64,000 nucleotides of DNA from Yponomeuta sedellus. Its lineage: Eukaryota > Arthropoda > Insecta > Lepidoptera > Yponomeutidae. Shown one piece after another: positions 37,401 to 40,400 of the stretch. The notes under the pieces are model-generated. The model was given only the letters and a program-made list of their open reading frames with translations, was not told the DNA's origin and did not search any database. Each line of letters starts with the position of its first letter. Positions within the stretch are counted from its first letter, which is position 1. A program made the translations under genes and the position numbers. The DNA lies in assembly GCA_934045075.1 (NCBI GenBank), contig OW203725.1, positions 17,420,269-17,484,268 on the forward strand, given 5' to 3'.

Positions 37401-40400
37401 TATATTACGGGCAGACCAGCAGCCCGATGGCCCGACGACATAGTTGAGTCGGGTGGATGCGGGTGGCACGGGACCGTGGGAGATGGCATATACCCAACAG
37501 TGGGCAGCGGTGGGCTGAAGATGATATTACGCGAGGCAAAACGAAATAACGTAATCCGAATGTACAATTTTGTTCTAACACGTTTAACTCTTCTTTCATT
37601 CGCGAATAAAATAAAATATTATCCAACATTGTCGAGGCATTTTACGATCATTTGTTGCGGAAGCGGGAGATCCGCATCTCCCATTTAGAATTAATCATGA
37701 TGGATGAAAAATGAAAATGAACCAAAAGTTAACCGTCTGATTTCGCCTTTAATGCTTTGGACATACGCACGTGTTTGCTCGACGTTTGGCCCGATTCCAA
37801 AAAGCCTGTAAGTCTATCTTGAGGGAGGCCACAAAGTTTGATTTCACGGGCTGGTTATTCTGAATTTGGTAGCTCACGCGTTCGATGTTAGCTCCATTGA
37901 AAATGTTGAGGGAGGCCACAAAGTTTGATTTCACGGGCTGGTTATTCTGAATTTGGTAGCTCACGCGTTCGATGTTAGCTCCATTGAAAATGAAAACGTG
38001 GAACATTTACGTAAGTGTGCACTAATCTTGGAAGGAAATGCTCAACAAAATCAGTCTTATGTTTTTGTTTCGAAATAAAAGGGGCATTATATAAATCGCA
38101 TTGCTCGGAAATCCACCTTAAAGCTAAAGTTACAGCAAGCAGATAAGGCGATCGTCAGGATCCGTAGCTATCTATAATGAATCTACGGATAACATGGGGT
38201 AAAAAAATGATAAAGTATCGGACACCCATGTGATTCGCGCTATTAAATGATAGCGAGCTACATGGAGCAACTTTTGTCGCTTTATCGCGCGATACGTTGG
38301 TCGAACTGTTGGGGTAGTTTTCTTATTAGTTTTGGTCGAGTTCCGGTAGTTTTCTTTTAAGGCTTAATACTCCTTATATGCTCGCTGTAACAGCACATTT
38401 ATTATTTGTTCTTGTACCTTTTATAAATTAAAATATCGGTTATGTTTGTAAATATATCTCATGCTGCTGATGCACTCAGCGCGACAAAGAAAAAACACGC
38501 TAAAAAAAGAACGTTATAGGACAATATTTCTGGGTTATTCCCCAGGATATTCCGTCGTTCTTCGGTTAAAGCAAACCCGAGTTGTCTGTGTCTGCAACAT
38601 GTGTTATTGAATGAATATAAAACCCATCGTCCTCCTAAAACTATTCATAGGCCAAATTGATTCATATAATATACATTACTGGGCAAACCACCTTATGCTT
38701 ATAAATTAAATGCGATTCTTTAACCTGATTTCACTCTTTCCTAACCTCGAGAAATAGGTGAAAATTAAATAGTTACGTAATACATTTCTTCTAATCTTTA
38801 CGACAGTGCCTCTTTATGGTATTCCCTCTGTATGGTATTCCCTAAGTAAGATTACGGTCATCTTAGGCATGTTTTAGTTTTTTCCCAAGTTCGTAATCTT
38901 GATATTTTTTTTCACCAAAACATAATCCTTTATTTGGTTTTCTAATCCCACCACGAACTAAATTTGTTAAAAGTACACTCCATTATAAACCAATAATTAA
39001 AATCATCTAAGGTGCGTGTGAAAGGTATGCCACTGGATTAAACGCTCATCAGTTACAAGTTGAAAAAAAAAATCTTTTCATAGATTTGTGCTTGTAAACG
39101 TGAAGGAAAACATCGTAAGGAAACCTTGACTGCCTCGCCACGCGTGGTGAATAAGCCCATACCATATATCTAGAAGAAGGCCTGTGCCATACGCATAAGG
39201 ACGTTTTATTATCACGTGCAGTCTTAAAAAACACTGACTCTCCCAACAGACACGCAAAAGTCGGTCGACACGAGCCAGTCGACTAGCTCGGCCACGGACG
39301 AGGCCAGTAAGGTCAGCGGCGAGGTCGTGACGGCCACGCTCATCAACCTAGAGTCGCCCGTGTCGACGAGCGAAGCGCCCCCAGGGGTGACCAGCGAGGT
39401 CGACGGGCCCAACCCGGACGAGCAGCTCGACTCCATAGAGACCAGCGAGTGGGGCTCCGGACGGATGATGGCGTCCACTGCTAGTGCTATGTGAGTGTGG
39501 GGGCTTGTTTAATCACTGTTTTTGCTTTAGATCTTGCGCACATAGAGACCCAAAGTGTCACACAGTACTCTCACAACCAACAACGAATAAGCACACACAT
39601 AAAGGAAGGCCAATGAGACGAGATAAAGAATGTAAACAAAGTTTCAGGGGTTCTAAACATTTTTATTTGAATAAATTATAGTTATACAAATTTCGGATTC
39701 CCTATTCTAATCGCTGTCGTCTGTATTAGTCAAACATGATTCACCGGAAGAGTCCTAGGCTGTCTAGAGCCGCCAGGCTGTGATTCCATAATTAAAACTA
39801 ACAATTAATTACAATAACAGCAAACATGAACAAAAAAACTAACAGTAACGGATTAATAAACACAATAAACTTAGTAAATACGGAAACGAAAAAATACGTA
39901 TCACTTCGAACGTAATCTAAACAGGTATGAACTATTATAGTTTACAAAATAGTGGATGACACCAAATGTTGACAACTGCCGTCCTACTGAATGTTTTTCT
40001 GTACCACGAAATACGGAACGACAGCTGTCGTCGATCAAATGACGCCATTACCGCATACGTGTGACAAGGACAGAGATAATAATTGCTCACTATCGCAATG
40101 TAACTCAGTAACGGCCCGTTTGTTTACATTCTTTATCTCGTCTCATTGGTCTTTCTTTAGACACTCTTACCTTGACACACACACACACCCTCACACGCGC
40201 ACACACACCCTCACACACACGCACACACACACATGCACACAAACTACAGCTACAGCTAAGTTTTTGTTTTATTACTTAAAGATTCTCGTGTTACTAATTT
40301 GCATGCTTAGTAATACAGTCATTTATTGTTATAAAATTTCTCGGTAACACATTTTTTCTTTATACATTTTTTCTTTTTTGTCAGTAGCATTTAGACTCTC

